Shown one piece after another: positions 1 through 8,332 of a stretch of DNA of 36,387 nt. The notes under the pieces are model-generated. The model worked only from the letters and a program-made list of their open reading frames with translations, searched no databases and was not told the DNA's origin. Origin of the DNA: Ferrovibrio sp. (GTDB lineage Bacteria; Pseudomonadota; Alphaproteobacteria; Ferrovibrionales; Ferrovibrionaceae); NCBI RefSeq assembly GCF_002796975.1, contig NZ_PEKV01000018.1, positions 51,136 to 87,522 on the forward strand. The letters are read 5' to 3'. Made by a program: the position numbers and the translations under genes. The stretch's first letter is position 1, and each line of letters starts with the position of its first letter.

Positions 1-201
1 ATCGAGGAACTGCGTGCTTCCGGTCTGCTGGAAGCCCTGCCGGCGTCTGGCGGCATCCCGATGCCGGGCGAAGCCCTCACCGATGCGGGTGAAGATCCGC
101 TGGATGAGGACGATGACGGCCGCGAATACCTCGAACCCCTGGTGGACGAGGAAGCTGACGAGAAGGCCGCCAAGGAAAAGCCTGCATCCGACGATGAGTG
201 A
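1..201 (+). CDS. scpB: Segregation and condensation protein B, C-terminal end (partial)
   Basis: This is an open frame entering from the left edge and ending at TGA 199-201; only the last 66 residues are visible. It opens with IEELRASGLLEALP, which resembles the end of the second winged-helix domain of ScpB, and continues into an acidic, low-complexity tail rich in Asp and Glu. ScpB is the kleisin-associated subunit of the SMC-ScpAB condensin that organises the chromosome. The identification leans on synteny: in alphaproteobacteria scpA-scpB normally lies directly upstream of tatABC-serS-surE, which is what follows here. The stop overlaps the next gene within ATGAGTGA, implying translational coupling. 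The body of the protein is outside the window, so the call is moderately firm. Confidence 0.72.
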   Translation: MEELRASGLLEALPASGGIPMPGEALTDAGEDPLDEDDDGREYLEPLVDEEADEKAAKEKPASDDE

Positions 202-1270
202 GCGGTCCGCCGCAAGCCAGGGCGCCAGCAGGGCCGGCCTCGATCTGAGTGCGGTCAGCCATGACTACGGCCGTCGCCGCGCTGTTGACGGTATCGGCTT
301 TGCCGTTGCGCCGGGCGAAATCCTCGGTCTGCTCGGGCCGTCGGGCTGCGGCAAATCCACCACGCTTCGTCTTGTTGCAGGTCTCGAGGATCTGCAAACC
401 GGGGCTATCCGGATCGGCGGCGAAACCATGGCCGACCGCAGCATCAATATCCCGACCGAGCGTCGCCATGTCGGCATGGTGTTCCAGGACCATGCGCTGT
501 TCCCGCATCTGAGCGTGGCGCAGAATATCGCCTTCGGCCTCAGCCATGTGGCCGCCGCCGAGCGGCAGGGACGGATCGAGCGCTGGGGCAGGCGGCTGGG
601 CCTGTCGAATTTGCTGACTGCCTATCCGCACCAGTTGTCAGGCGGCGAACAGCAGCGCGTCGCATTGGCCCGCGCTATGGCACCAGAGCCGCGCGTGATG
701 CTGCTGGATGAGCCATTTTCCAGCCTCGACAGCCGGTTGCGCGACCAGATCCGCGACGAAACCGTGGAAGTGCTGAAGCAGGCCGGCACGGCGACGCTGC
801 TGGTGACGCATGACCCGGAAGAGGCGATGCGGATGGGCGACCGCATTGCCATCATGAATACCGGCCGGATCGAGCAGATCGACACTCCGGCGCAGGTTTA
901 CGCGACGCCGGCCACGCCCTTTGTGGCCCGCTTTCTGAGTGAGACGAACGAACTGCCGGTGCAGGTGCGTGGCGGTGCAGTGGATACGCCGTTCGGCCGC
1001 CTGCCGGTGCCGTCTCGTCTGGCCGATGGCAGCGCCGCTTTGCTGATGTTCCGGCCCGAGGCGCTGCAGCAAACCGGGGCCGGTGTTGCCGGCACGGCTG
1101 CCGTTACGGTGGAACGCGCTACGGCACTGGGTGCCTATGGTCGCCTGGAAATCGGCGTCGCCGGACAGCGCTTTGCTGCCCGCCTGCCAGCCGGGCCGCT
1201 GCCGGCGAGCGGCGCGGTGCTGCATTTCGGGCTGAACCCGGATTTCTGCTTCGTTTTTCCAGCCGCTTAG
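194..1270 (+). CDS. ABC transporter ATP-binding protein, FbpC/PotA-like, with TOBE-type C-terminus
   Basis: The protein has 358 residues and is the ATPase subunit of an importer of the Fe(3+)/polyamine/sulfate (CUT1-like) type. Visible motifs are Walker [10 protein letters not shown] (about residues 48-56), a Q-loop in [12 protein letters not shown], the signature LSGGEQQR (from about 148), Walker B VMLLDEP and the H-loop [10 protein letters not shown]. The last ~110 residues fit a TOBE regulatory domain. I chose ATG 194 because it overlaps the scpB stop and begins a natural N-terminus; an open frame extends further upstream but lies inside scpB. No permease or binding-protein gene is next to it, so the substrate is unknown. 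FbpC-like ferric iron is a reasonable but unproven guess. It interrupts the usual scpB-tatA adjacency. Confidence 0.9.
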   Translation: MSERSAASQGASRAGLDLSAVSHDYGRRRAVDGIGFAVAPGEILGLLGPSGCGKSTTLRLVAGLEDLQTGAIRIGGETMADRSINIPTERRHVGMVFQDHALFPHLSVAQNIAFGLSHVAAAERQGRIERWGRRLGLSNLLTAYPHQLSGGEQQRVALARAMAPEPRVMLLDEPFSSLDSRLRDQIRDETVEVLKQAGTATLLVTHDPEEAMRMGDRIAIMNTGRIEQIDTPAQVYATPATPFVARFLSETNELPVQVRGGAVDTPFGRLPVPSRLADGSAALLMFRPEALQQTGAGVAGTAAVTVERATALGAYGRLEIGVAGQRFAARLPAGPLPASGAVLHFGLNPDFCFVFPAA

Positions 1271-1305
1271 ATGCAGCGAAGAGGCTGAGAAACCGGGGCC
1301 GAAGA

Positions 1306-1335
1306 TTGCCTCGGGCGGCCGATCTCTGCCATAGT
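1306..1335 (+). promoter_or_regulatory. Possible sigma-70 type promoter for tatABC
   Basis: TTGCCT at 1306-1311 and CATAGT at 1330-1335 are separated by 18 bases. A TG dinucleotide at 1327-1328 gives an extended -10. The element lies in the 119-base gap between the ABC ATPase gene and tatA, about 55 bases before the tatA start. Both hexamers are imperfect, so this is only a candidate. Confidence 0.3.
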
Positions 1336-1389
1336 GCGGCCTGCGTAAGCCGGGCCCGCCCGGGGCCCCGCTTTGGAGGAGATAAGGGT

Positions 1390-1641
1390 ATGGGTAGCTT
1401 TAGTTTTTGGCACTGGCTGATTGTCCTGCTGGTGATCCTGATCATCTTCGGCGCCGGCAAGCTGCCGAAGGTGGCTGGCGACCTTGCGTCCGGTATCAAG
1501 AATTTCCGCAAAGGCATGGCCGAACCCGGCGACGACAAGGACAAGACCGACGCGCCGCCGCCGGTCATCAACCAGCAGCCTGGCCAGCCGACCGGTACCG
1601 CGAACAGCGGCGCTCCGGCCGACAAGACCGCGCAGCATTGA
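1390..1641 (+). CDS. tatA: Sec-independent protein translocase subunit TatA
   Basis: This 83-residue protein forms the pore-like oligomer of the twin-arginine translocase in the inner membrane. It shows the classic layout: a short periplasmic N-terminus, one membrane helix (about residues 6-22, ending in IIFGAGKLP), an amphipathic helix ([17 protein letters not shown]) and a polar, Pro/Ala-rich tail. The FG-x-x-KLP hinge is a family hallmark. ATG 1390 is preceded by a strong ribosome binding site, GGAGGA at 1375-1380, nine bases upstream, so a longer frame beginning at 1306 is not the start. tatB and tatC follow, making a complete tatABC operon. A Tat substrate candidate (the DUF1513 protein at 28646) is in the same window. 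Confidence 0.96.
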   Translation: MGSFSFWHWLIVLLVILIIFGAGKLPKVAGDLASGIKNFRKGMAEPGDDKDKTDAPPPVINQQPGQPTGTANSGAPADKTAQH

Positions 1642-1706
1642 CAACAGCCCACCGGCAGCCGTTTTTGAAACGGGCCGGTACAGCAGCACGGATGGTTTAG
1701 GCTGCG

Positions 1707-2138
1707 ATGTTCGACATTGCATGGTCGGAGCTCGGAGTAGTCGCGGTGGTGGCGTTGATCGTCATCGGCCCGAAAGACCTGCCCAAGGTGCTCCGCACCC
1801 TTGGGCAATGGACCGCGAAGGCGCGTTCGATGGCGCGCGAATTCCAGAGCGGCATCGACGACATGGTGCGCGAGACCGAACTGGATGAGCTGCGCAAGGC
1901 GGCCAAGCAGGTCAGCGATTTCTCGATCGAGAAGGAAGTGAAGAAGACCTTCGATCCCGACGGGTCGCTGGAAAAGCAGTTCGCCGAACACAACAAGGCG
2001 ATCATGGATGCCACTGGCGCCGTTTCGCCGACGGAGACCGCTCCGGCTGAAACCGCGACCAGGATCGCCGATCCGGGGCCTGCGCCAGATGCCGTGGCAG
2101 AACCCGCACCCGAAAAGACCGAGACGCCCAAGCCGTGA
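1707..2138 (+). CDS. tatB: Sec-independent protein translocase subunit TatB
   Basis: The 143-residue protein is the partner of TatC in the receptor complex that binds twin-arginine signal peptides. It has one N-terminal membrane helix starting MFDIAWSELGVVAVVALIVI, then GPKDLPKVLRTLGQW, the TatB-type hinge and amphipathic helix. A long charged helical region (to about residue 90) and a Pro/Ala/Glu-rich tail follow. The start MFDI is typical of TatB. Its stop overlaps the GTG start of tatC (GTGA at 2135-2138), pointing to coupled translation. Tail sequence is poorly conserved in the family, so its composition carries little information. Confidence 0.96.
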   Translation: MFDIAWSELGVVAVVALIVIGPKDLPKVLRTLGQWTAKARSMAREFQSGIDDMVRETELDELRKAAKQVSDFSIEKEVKKTFDPDGSLEKQFAEHNKAIMDATGAVSPTETAPAETATRIADPGPAPDAVAEPAPEKTETPKP

Positions 2139-3016
2139 GCGAGACCGAAACAGACGCCAAGCCGGAGGATGAGGTCGAAGCCTCCCGCATGCCGCTGCTC
2201 GATCATCTGATCGAGCTGCGCAACCGCCTGATGTGGTCGGCCGGTACGGTGTTCATCGCTTTTGCGGCCTGCTACTTCCTGGCGCCGTATATCTACCACC
2301 TGCTGATGCAGCCGCTGATCGATGCGACCGGCACCGAAGGCCGCCGCATGATCTTCACGGCGCCGCAGGAAGCCTTCTTCACCTATATCCGGCTGGCCTT
2401 CTGGGCCGCGATGCTGGTCAGCTTCCCGATGATTGCCGTCCAGATCTGGATGTTCGTCGCACCGGGCCTTTACAAGCACGAGAAGTCGGCCTTCGTACCG
2501 TTTCTGATCGCGACGCCGATCCTGTTCGCGATCGGTGGCGCCTTCGTCTACTTCTTCATCATGCCAATGGCGCTGAAGTTCTTCATTGGCTTCGAGGCAC
2601 CGGGCGGCGACGGCAGTATTCCGATCCAGCTGGAAACCAAGGTCAGCGAGTATCTCTCGCTGGTGATGACGCTGATCTTCGCCTTTGGTATTGCCTTTGA
2701 ACTGCCAGTGCTGCTGACCCTGCTGGGCAAGGTCGGCATTGCGACTTCGGCCGGCCTGGCAGCCAAACGCAAATATGCCGTAGTCGGCATGTTTGTCTTC
2801 TCTGCAGTGGTGACGCCGCCGGATGTGTTCAGCCAGGTCGGCCTCGCCGTGCCGCTGATCCTGCTCTACGAAATCTCGATCATCATGGTGAAGATGATCG
2901 AACGCGACCGCGGCAGGAAAGAAGCTGCCGAAAAGGCAGCCGAGGAAGCGGAAAACGCCCCCACTGAATCTCCCGCGCCGGCCAAGGACGAGTCTTATAC
3001 GCCGCCTGCGCCGTGA
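2135..3016 (+). CDS. tatC: Twin-arginine translocase subunit TatC
   Basis: The 293-residue polytopic membrane protein is the signal-peptide receptor of the Tat system. After a ~20-residue acidic N-terminus comes the conserved cytosolic segment MPLLDHLIELRNRL, then six hydrophobic segments. The family-typical FTAPQEAFFTYIRLAF loop, FVAPGLYKHEK and the AVVTPPDVFSQ segment are all present. It starts with GTG at 2135 inside the tatB stop; no ATG gives a better N-terminus before the conserved region. The C-terminus is a charged Glu/Ala/Lys tail, longer than in E. coli TatC but common in alphaproteobacteria. serS begins 26 bases later. Confidence 0.96.
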   Translation: MSETETDAKPEDEVEASRMPLLDHLIELRNRLMWSAGTVFIAFAACYFLAPYIYHLLMQPLIDATGTEGRRMIFTAPQEAFFTYIRLAFWAAMLVSFPMIAVQIWMFVAPGLYKHEKSAFVPFLIATPILFAIGGAFVYFFIMPMALKFFIGFEAPGGDGSIPIQLETKVSEYLSLVMTLIFAFGIAFELPVLLTLLGKVGIATSAGLAAKRKYAVVGMFVFSAVVTPPDVFSQVGLAVPLILLYEISIIMVKMIERDRGRKEAAEKAAEEAENAPTESPAPAKDESYTPPAP

Positions 3017-3042
3017 TGGCGGTGCCCTGAAGGTAACGCGTT

Positions 3043-4479
3043 ATGCATGACATCAAACTGATCCGGGACACCCCGGAAGCTTTCGACCGGGCGATTGCAC
3101 GCCGTGGCGTCGCGCCGCTCTCTGCCACCCTGATCGAACTGGATCGCAAGCGCCGCGCGGCGCAGACCGAGTTCGATGAGCTGCAGGGCAAACGCAATGC
3201 GTTGTCGAAGGAGATCGGTGCCGCCAAAGCCAAGAAAGACGAGGCGCGCGCCGCCGAACTGATGGCCGAGGTCGCCGCACTGAAGGAACGGCTCGGTATC
3301 CTGGAAGTCGAGCAGAAGGCGCATGAAGAAGCGCTGACCGATGCGCTGTCGCGGCTTCCGAACCTGCCGGCCGACGACGTGCCGAACGGGCTCGATGAAA
3401 AGAGCAATGTCGAGCTGCGCCGCACCGGTGCGCCAAAGACTTACAGTTTCAAGCCGAAGGAGCATTTCGACCTCGGCGAAGGGCTCGGTTATATGGATTT
3501 CGCCGCCGGCGTGAAGTTGGCGGGAGCACGGTTCACCGTGGTGAAGAGCCAACTCGCCCGCCTTGAGCGTGCGCTCGGCCAGTTTATGCTCGACCTGCAC
3601 ACGACCGAGTTCGGCTATACCGAGATGCAGCCACCGATGCTGGTGAATGACGCCACGGCGTTTGGCACCGGCCAGCTGCCGAAATTCGGCGATGACCTTT
3701 TTGCAACGATAGATCGAGCTGCAGTAAGTCATGCGTTGAAAGAGTTTAGTGAATCTTTCGTCGATAATAATAAAGCCTTACTCACTAGTGCGGCGCAGCC
3801 AACCCTCGAAATCGTGAAGGGAATCACGGCTGAAAGCAGACGACTGCTAAACGACCCTCGCTTCCGCTACTGGCTGATCCCGACCGCGGAAGTGCCGCTG
3901 ACCAATCTGGCGCGCGACCTGATCATCGACGAGAGCGAGCTGCCCTGGCGCTTCACGGCGCTGACCGCCTGTTTCCGCTCGGAAGCCGGTGCGGCCGGCC
4001 GCGATACCCGCGGCATGATCCGCCAGCACCAGTTCAACAAGGTGGAACTGGTCAGCATCGTGTCGCCCGACAGGTCGGTGGAAGAACACGAGCGCATGAC
4101 CGAAGCCGCCGAGACAGTGCTGAAGCGGCTCGAGCTGCCATTCCGCACCATGCTGCTCTGCGCCGGCGATATGGGCGGCGCGGCACGCAAGACCTACGAT
4201 CTGGAAGTCTGGCTGCCGGGCCAGGACCAGTATCGCGAGATTTCCTCCTGCTCGAATTGCGGCGACTGGCAGGCGCGGCGCATGAATGCCCGCTGCCGCG
4301 CGCCGGGCGAGAAGCAGACCCGCTTCGTGCATACGCTGAACGGCTCGGGCCTCGCAGTTGGCCGCGCGCTGATCGCGGTGATGGAAAACTATCAGAACGA
4401 AGATGGCAGCATCAGCGTGCCGGATGTGCTCAAGCCCTACACAAACGGGCTGACGAAAGTCGAGAAGGTGGGGAAGTAA
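3043..4479 (+). CDS. serS: Seryl-tRNA synthetase, with an unusual in-frame insert
   Basis: This class II synthetase charges tRNA-Ser (and tRNA-Sec where present) with serine in the cytosol. The N-terminal long coiled-coil arm that grips the tRNA variable arm is clear (about residues 25-105, Lys/Glu/Ala-rich). The catalytic core shows [14 protein letters not shown], the serine-binding [11 protein letters not shown], motif 2 around [15 protein letters not shown] and motif 3 [19 protein letters not shown]. At 478 residues it is about 50 longer than the usual 420-430. The surplus is a single insert of roughly residues 223-274, between GDDLF and YWLIPTAE, encoded by unusually AT-rich DNA (see separate entry). 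All class II motifs are intact, so the enzyme is probably functional. Its TAA overlaps the surE ATG. Confidence 0.96.
   Translation: MHDIKLIRDTPEAFDRAIARRGVAPLSATLIELDRKRRAAQTEFDELQGKRNALSKEIGAAKAKKDEARAAELMAEVAALKERLGILEVEQKAHEEALTDALSRLPNLPADDVPNGLDEKSNVELRRTGAPKTYSFKPKEHFDLGEGLGYMDFAAGVKLAGARFTVVKSQLARLERALGQFMLDLHTTEFGYTEMQPPMLVNDATAFGTGQLPKFGDDLFATIDRAAVSHALKEFSESFVDNNKALLTSAAQPTLEIVKGITAESRRLLNDPRFRYWLIPTAEVPLTNLARDLIIDESELPWRFTALTACFRSEAGAAGRDTRGMIRQHQFNKVELVSIVSPDRSVEEHERMTEAAETVLKRLELPFRTMLLCAGDMGGAARKTYDLEVWLPGQDQYREISSCSNCGDWQARRMNARCRAPGEKQTRFVHTLNGSGLAVGRALIAVMENYQNEDGSISVPDVLKPYTNGLTKVEKVGK
3709..3864 (+). other. Low-GC in-frame insert within serS
   Basis: About 156 bases encode roughly 52 residues found between GDDLF and RYWLIPTAE of SerRS, where relatives have only a few to about 13 residues. 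Bases 3721-3780 contain 21 G+C of 60 (35 %), against about 60-65 % in the rest of the gene. Codons rare elsewhere in the window cluster here (ATA, GTA, TTA, AGT, AGA, CTA). An inverted repeat GAAAGA/TCTTTC (3738-3743 and 3754-3759) sits inside. The predicted peptide is mostly helical and polar. Exact borders are uncertain by a few codons. It keeps the reading frame and contains no stop. Confidence 0.7.
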
Positions 4480-5234
4480 TGCGTATCCTGGTTTCGAATG
4501 ATGACGGCATCCACGCGCCGGGCCTGAAAATCCTCGAGAAAGTAGCGCATTCGCTGTCGAAGGATGTGTGGGTGGTGGCGCCGGAATACGAACAGTCGGG
4601 CGCATCGCACTCGCTGACGCTGACCCTGCCGCTGCGCCTGCGTAAGATCAACGCGCGCAAATATGCCGTGCGCGGCACGCCGACCGACTGTGTGATGATG
4701 GCGATGCACGAGATATTCAAGGACAAGCGGCCGGACCTGCTGCTGTCGGGCGTCAATCGCGGCGCCAATCTGGGTGAGGACGTGACTTATTCCGGTACGG
4801 TTGCGGTTGCCATGGAAGGCGCGTTGCTCGGCGTGCCCTCGATTGCCCTGAGTCAGTGTTTCCAGCATGGCCATCCGGTGAAGTGGAGCACGGCAGAGCA
4901 TCACGCGCCGAAGGTGATCAGGAAGCTGCTCAAGGTCGGCTGGGCGAAGGATACGTTGATCAACGTGAACTTCCCCGACGTGCTGGCGGAATCCGTGACC
5001 GGTATCGAAGTGGTGCCGCAGGGCAAACGCGATCTGGCCGACCTGCTGTTGGACGCCCGTGTGGATGCACGCGGCGTGCCGTATTACTGGATCGGTTATC
5101 GCAAGCAGAAGAACAAGGCCAAGCGGCATACCGATCTGGGGGCCACCGAGAATGGCGCCATTTCGGTGACGCCGCTGCAGCTCGACCTGACACACAAGAC
5201 CGGTATGAAGTCGCTGAAGGCCGCGCTTGCTTGA
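4479..5234 (+). CDS. surE: 5'/3'-nucleotidase SurE
   Basis: The 251-residue cytosolic metal-dependent phosphatase removes phosphate from nucleoside monophosphates; the family also acts on short polyphosphate and 3'-nucleotides. The N-terminus [16 protein letters not shown] carries the catalytic and metal-binding Asp pair (D8, D9). The conserved SGVNRGANLGEDVTYSGT segment provides the second metal-site loop. Length matches the family. ATG 4479 shares one base with the serS stop (TAATG). pcm follows with an overlap or a very short gap, as in the common surE-pcm stationary-phase pair. Confidence 0.95.
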   Translation: MRILVSNDDGIHAPGLKILEKVAHSLSKDVWVVAPEYEQSGASHSLTLTLPLRLRKINARKYAVRGTPTDCVMMAMHEIFKDKRPDLLLSGVNRGANLGEDVTYSGTVAVAMEGALLGVPSIALSQCFQHGHPVKWSTAEHHAPKVIRKLLKVGWAKDTLINVNFPDVLAESVTGIEVVPQGKRDLADLLLDARVDARGVPYYWIGYRKQKNKAKRHTDLGATENGAISVTPLQLDLTHKTGMKSLKAALA

Positions 5235-5238
5235 GACG

Positions 5239-5883
5239 ATGGATACCCGCGTCATCCAGTTGCTGATGGAACTGCGCAAGCAGGGCATCGGCGATACCCG
5301 CGTACTTGCGGCGATGGAGCGGGTGCCGCGCGAGCAGTTCGTCGCCGAACAGTTCCTGAAGCACGCCTACGACAATATCGCCCTGCCGATCACGCAGGGC
5401 CAGACGATCAGCCAGCCCTATGTCGTGGCCTACATGACCGAGGCGCTGAAGCTGACCGACCGCATGAAGGTGCTGGAGATCGGCACCGGTTCGGGTTACC
5501 AGACCGCCGTGCTGGCCCGTCTCAGCCGCCGCGTCTACACCGTGGAACGCTATCGTTCGCTGCTGACGACGGCAGAGAAGCGGCTGAATGAACTGAAGAT
5601 TACCAACGTGGTGACGAAACTGGGCGACGGCAACAAGGGCTGGGTCGAGCAGGCACCGTTCGACCGTATTCTGGTCACCGCCGCCGCCGACAGCCGGCCG
5701 GACGGTCTGATCGCCCAGCTTTCGCCCAATGGCGGGATCATGGTTGCGCCGGTGGCAGTGAATCCTACCGAACAGGATGTGATCCGCTATACCCGTGAAG
5801 GCGACGATATACGCGAAGAGCGGATGTTGCCGGTGCGTTTCGTGCCGCTGCTGCCCGGAATCGCCCGCGAAGCCGCAACCTGA
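5239..5883 (+). CDS. pcm: Protein-L-isoaspartate O-methyltransferase
   Basis: This 214-residue SAM-dependent enzyme methylates isoaspartyl residues in aged proteins to start their repair. SAM motif I VLEIGTGSGYQTAVLA begins near residue 78, preceded by the family signature ITQGQTISQPYVVAYM that binds the damaged substrate. I prefer ATG 5239 (MDTRVIQLLMELRKQGI), which matches the usual N-terminus. An in-frame TTG at 5227 inside the end of surE would add four residues and cannot be excluded. Neither start has a clear Shine-Dalgarno sequence, as expected for a gene translated by coupling to surE. Confidence 0.94.
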   Translation: MDTRVIQLLMELRKQGIGDTRVLAAMERVPREQFVAEQFLKHAYDNIALPITQGQTISQPYVVAYMTEALKLTDRMKVLEIGTGSGYQTAVLARLSRRVYTVERYRSLLTTAEKRLNELKITNVVTKLGDGNKGWVEQAPFDRILVTAAADSRPDGLIAQLSPNGGIMVAPVAVNPTEQDVIRYTREGDDIREERMLPVRFVPLLPGIAREAAT

Positions 5884-5954
5884 GCCGTTTCGGATCCGCC
5901 TTCAGCGGCTGCCTTCCGTTGTCGTAGCCTGCCAAGAGCCGTAGACTCCGCACG

Positions 5955-7250
5955 ATGTTTCGGATTCGTCTTCTGACCCTGCTGACCGTGACCGGACTGG
6001 CTGCCTGCGGGCAGCAGGCGCCGGCACCGGTTGTGTTCGGTCATCGTGGCGAAATTCCTGCTGTCGCGCCCGGCACGCCGCCGCCTCCGATGCAGGGCCA
6101 GCGCAGCACCAATAGTCCTGCCGCCGCGACCCCGCAGGCTTCGCCGCAGGGCGTCGTGCAGATGCAGCAGCTCGGCCCTCCGCCCGGCAGTCCGCCGCCG
6201 GCAGCACGCACGCAGTCCATACAGCAGCAGCCTCTGCAGCAGCCGGCCCAGACTACGGCGCCCGCGGCCGTTGCATCGAACTTCGACGATGCCGTGATCG
6301 TGCAGCCGGGCGATACCGTTTATGCGCTGTCCCGCCGCTACAATCGCCCGGTCCGCGCCATCATTGAAGATAACAACCTGCAACCGCCCTATGCACTACA
6401 GGCCGGCCAGCGCATCAACCTGCCACAAGGCCGGTTCCATACCGTGCAGCGCGGCGAAACGCTCTACAGCATCTCGCGCAGCACTGGCGTCGACCTCTAC
6501 AGCCTGGCGCAGGCCAACGATCTGCAGCCGCCGTTCGGCATCAGCATCGGTCAGCAGCTGAAGGTGCCATCGCCGACCGGTTATGCGGTGGCATCCGCGC
6601 CTGCGCCTGAAAGCCCGACTGCGCCGCATGAACCGGCGCCGCGCGGCTATCAGGTCGACACATTGCCGGTGACGCCGGGTGCGCCGGTCGCGGCGCCGGT
6701 ACAGCACGAAGAACCCAGCAGCGCCGGTCTGCCGCCTGTGCCGCAGCAACCTGCATCGGAGCGCCCGGCACCGCAGGCAGAACCGGAACCGAAAGTGGCA
6801 AGCGCACCGCCGTCGAGTGCGGGACCGACGGCCGATCCGAAACAGGATACGGTGCTGCCGCCGCGTTCGGGCCGCACCTTCTCATGGCCGGTGCGCGGCC
6901 GTGTGCTGGCCGGCTTCGGGCCGACGCCGGACGGATTGCACAATGACGGCATCAACATCGCGGCACGCGCTGGTGCGCCGGTGATCGCCGCCGAGAATGG
7001 CGTGGTGGTTTATGCCGGCAGCGAGCTGAAGGGTTTTGGCAACCTGCTGCTGATCCGTCATGCCGATGGCTGGATGACGGCCTATGCTCATCTCGACAAG
7101 GCGCTGGTCAAGAAAGGCCAGAAAGTGACGAAAGGCCAGGCAATCGGTACCGTGGGCAGCACCGGCGGCGTCAGCCAGCCGCAGCTGCATTTCGAAATCC
7201 GCCGCGGCACACAGGCGGTCGATCCCGCCAAATTCCTCTCGGTCGCCTAA
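5955..7250 (+). CDS. LysM-LytM (M23-like) lipoprotein, probable amidase activator of NlpD/DipM type
   Basis: The 431-residue envelope protein begins with a lipoprotein signal ending LTVTGLAAC, with Cys20 the likely lipidated residue. Two LysM peptidoglycan-binding domains follow (about 113-155 and 160-203). A long Pro/Ala-rich linker leads to a C-terminal LytM domain (about 310-430). The zinc site is degenerate. The usual HxxxD is replaced by NDGIN (residues 330-334), with Asn at both ligand positions, and the HxH pair reads QLH in QPQLHFEIR. It should therefore not cut peptidoglycan itself but, like NlpD, EnvC and DipM, activate an amidase at division. The convergent DUF815 gene ends only four bases away. 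Confidence 0.9.
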   Translation: MFRIRLLTLLTVTGLAACGQQAPAPVVFGHRGEIPAVAPGTPPPPMQGQRSTNSPAAATPQASPQGVVQMQQLGPPPGSPPPAARTQSIQQQPLQQPAQTTAPAAVASNFDDAVIVQPGDTVYALSRRYNRPVRAIIEDNNLQPPYALQAGQRINLPQGRFHTVQRGETLYSISRSTGVDLYSLAQANDLQPPFGISIGQQLKVPSPTGYAVASAPAPESPTAPHEPAPRGYQVDTLPVTPGAPVAAPVQHEEPSSAGLPPVPQQPASERPAPQAEPEPKVASAPPSSAGPTADPKQDTVLPPRSGRTFSWPVRGRVLAGFGPTPDGLHNDGINIAARAGAPVIAAENGVVVYAGSELKGFGNLLLIRHADGWMTAYAHLDKALVKKGQKVTKGQAIGTVGSTGGVSQPQLHFEIRRGTQAVDPAKFLSVA

Positions 7251-7254
7251 CCGT

Positions 7255-8184
7255 TCAGGGCTTCGGTATCGTGACCGGCTGGCCGAGCCGGCCGGCGAGG
7301 TCCTGGATGAACTGCCAGGCGACGCGGCCCGAACGCGCGCCGCGCGTCATCGACCATTCCACCGCCTCGGCGCGCAGCTGCGCCGGATCGATCTTCAGGC
7401 CGAAGGCCTTGGCATAGCCATCCAGCATAGCGAAGAAATCGTCCTGGCTGCAGGAATGGAAGCCGAGCCAGAGTCCGAAACGATCCGACAGCGAGACTTT
7501 TTCCTCGACTGCCTCATGCGGGTTGATGGCGGTCGAGCGCTCGTTTTCCATCATGTCGCGCGGCAGCAAGTGGCGGCGGTTCGAGGTGGCATAGAGCACC
7601 ACATTCTCCGGCCGGCCCTCGATGCCGCCATCCAGCACGGCTTTCAGCGATTTGTAATGCTGGTCTTCCGCATCGAAGGACAGGTCGTCGCAGAACAGCA
7701 CATAACGGCGTTTGGAGTTGCGCAGGATGGCCAGCAGTGCCGGCAAGCTGGGGATGTCTTCGCGGTGGATTTCCACCAGTGCCAGCGCATGCGCCTTCTT
7801 CGCATTGATGGCACCATGCACGGCTTTCACCAGCGAGGATTTGCCCATGCCGCGCGCGCCCCAGAGCAGGGCGTTGTTGGCTGGCAGACCCTTGGCAAAG
7901 CGTTGCGTGTTGTCGAGCAGGATGTCGCGCACACGCTCCACGCCCTGCAATAGCCGGATCGGCACGGCATTGATCCGGGGCACCGGGGCAAGCCAGCCGG
8001 GCGCCGGTTCGGCATGCCAGACGAAGGCATCGGCCGCCATATCGTCGAAGGCCGGTGCGGCCGGCGGCGTCAGCCGTTCCAGCGCCGCAGCGATGCGCAG
8101 CAGGGCGGTTTCACCAGAGTTAGCAGTAGACTTCTCTGTGGCTGGGGCGGCTTTTTTCGCGGGCATCTTGGGCATGCTTGTCAT
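7255..8184 (-). CDS. DUF815-family AAA-type ATPase
   Basis: This is a 309-residue predicted cytosolic P-loop ATPase. Visible features are Walker A GARGMGKSS, preceded by NNALLW, and Walker B VLFCDDLSFD. A sensor-type segment VVLYATSNRRHLLPRDMM and the family-typical VSLSDRFGLWLGFHSC also appear. The N-terminal ~30 residues are Lys/Ala/Pro-rich and probably disordered. No precise function is established for the family as far as I know. In alphaproteobacteria it commonly sits beside the pcm/M23 genes, as here. The start is uncertain: ATG 8184 and ATG 8175 (nine bases shorter) are both possible and neither has a good ribosome binding site. A longer open frame upstream has no family similarity. 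Confidence 0.88.
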   Translation of the reverse strand: MTSMPKMPAKKAAPATEKSTANSGETALLRIAAALERLTPPAAPAFDDMAADAFVWHAEPAPGWLAPVPRINAVPIRLLQGVERVRDILLDNTQRFAKGLPANNALLWGARGMGKSSLVKAVHGAINAKKAHALALVEIHREDIPSLPALLAILRNSKRRYVLFCDDLSFDAEDQHYKSLKAVLDGGIEGRPENVVLYATSNRRHLLPRDMMENERSTAINPHEAVEEKVSLSDRFGLWLGFHSCSQDDFFAMLDGYAKAFGLKIDPAQLRAEAVEWSMTRGARSGRVAWQFIQDLAGRLGQPVTIPKP

Positions 8185-8332
8185 CAGGAAATACAAGTGA
8201 AAGGCGAACCATTCTGGGGGTGTCGCGGGCAGGGCGCAACCGGTAGCGGGACCGGGGTGTTTGCGCCATAATCCCGGCCCCGAAAAACACCCGCCATAAG
8301 CAATGGCCTTCCCAGTGAACGAGGAGGAACGC

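Noticed and set aside
14..193. Upstream part of the ABC ATPase frame (from position 14) as coding
   Set aside because: This segment is occupied by the scpB C-terminus in another frame, and the ABC domain needs no such extension.
3709..3864. The serS insert as an intein or intron
   Set aside because: It is far too short for an intein and has no splicing motifs. It keeps the reading frame without stops, so intron excision need not be assumed. A CTGCTAA stretch recalls a tRNA-Ser(GCT) anticodon loop, but no tRNA fold surrounds it.
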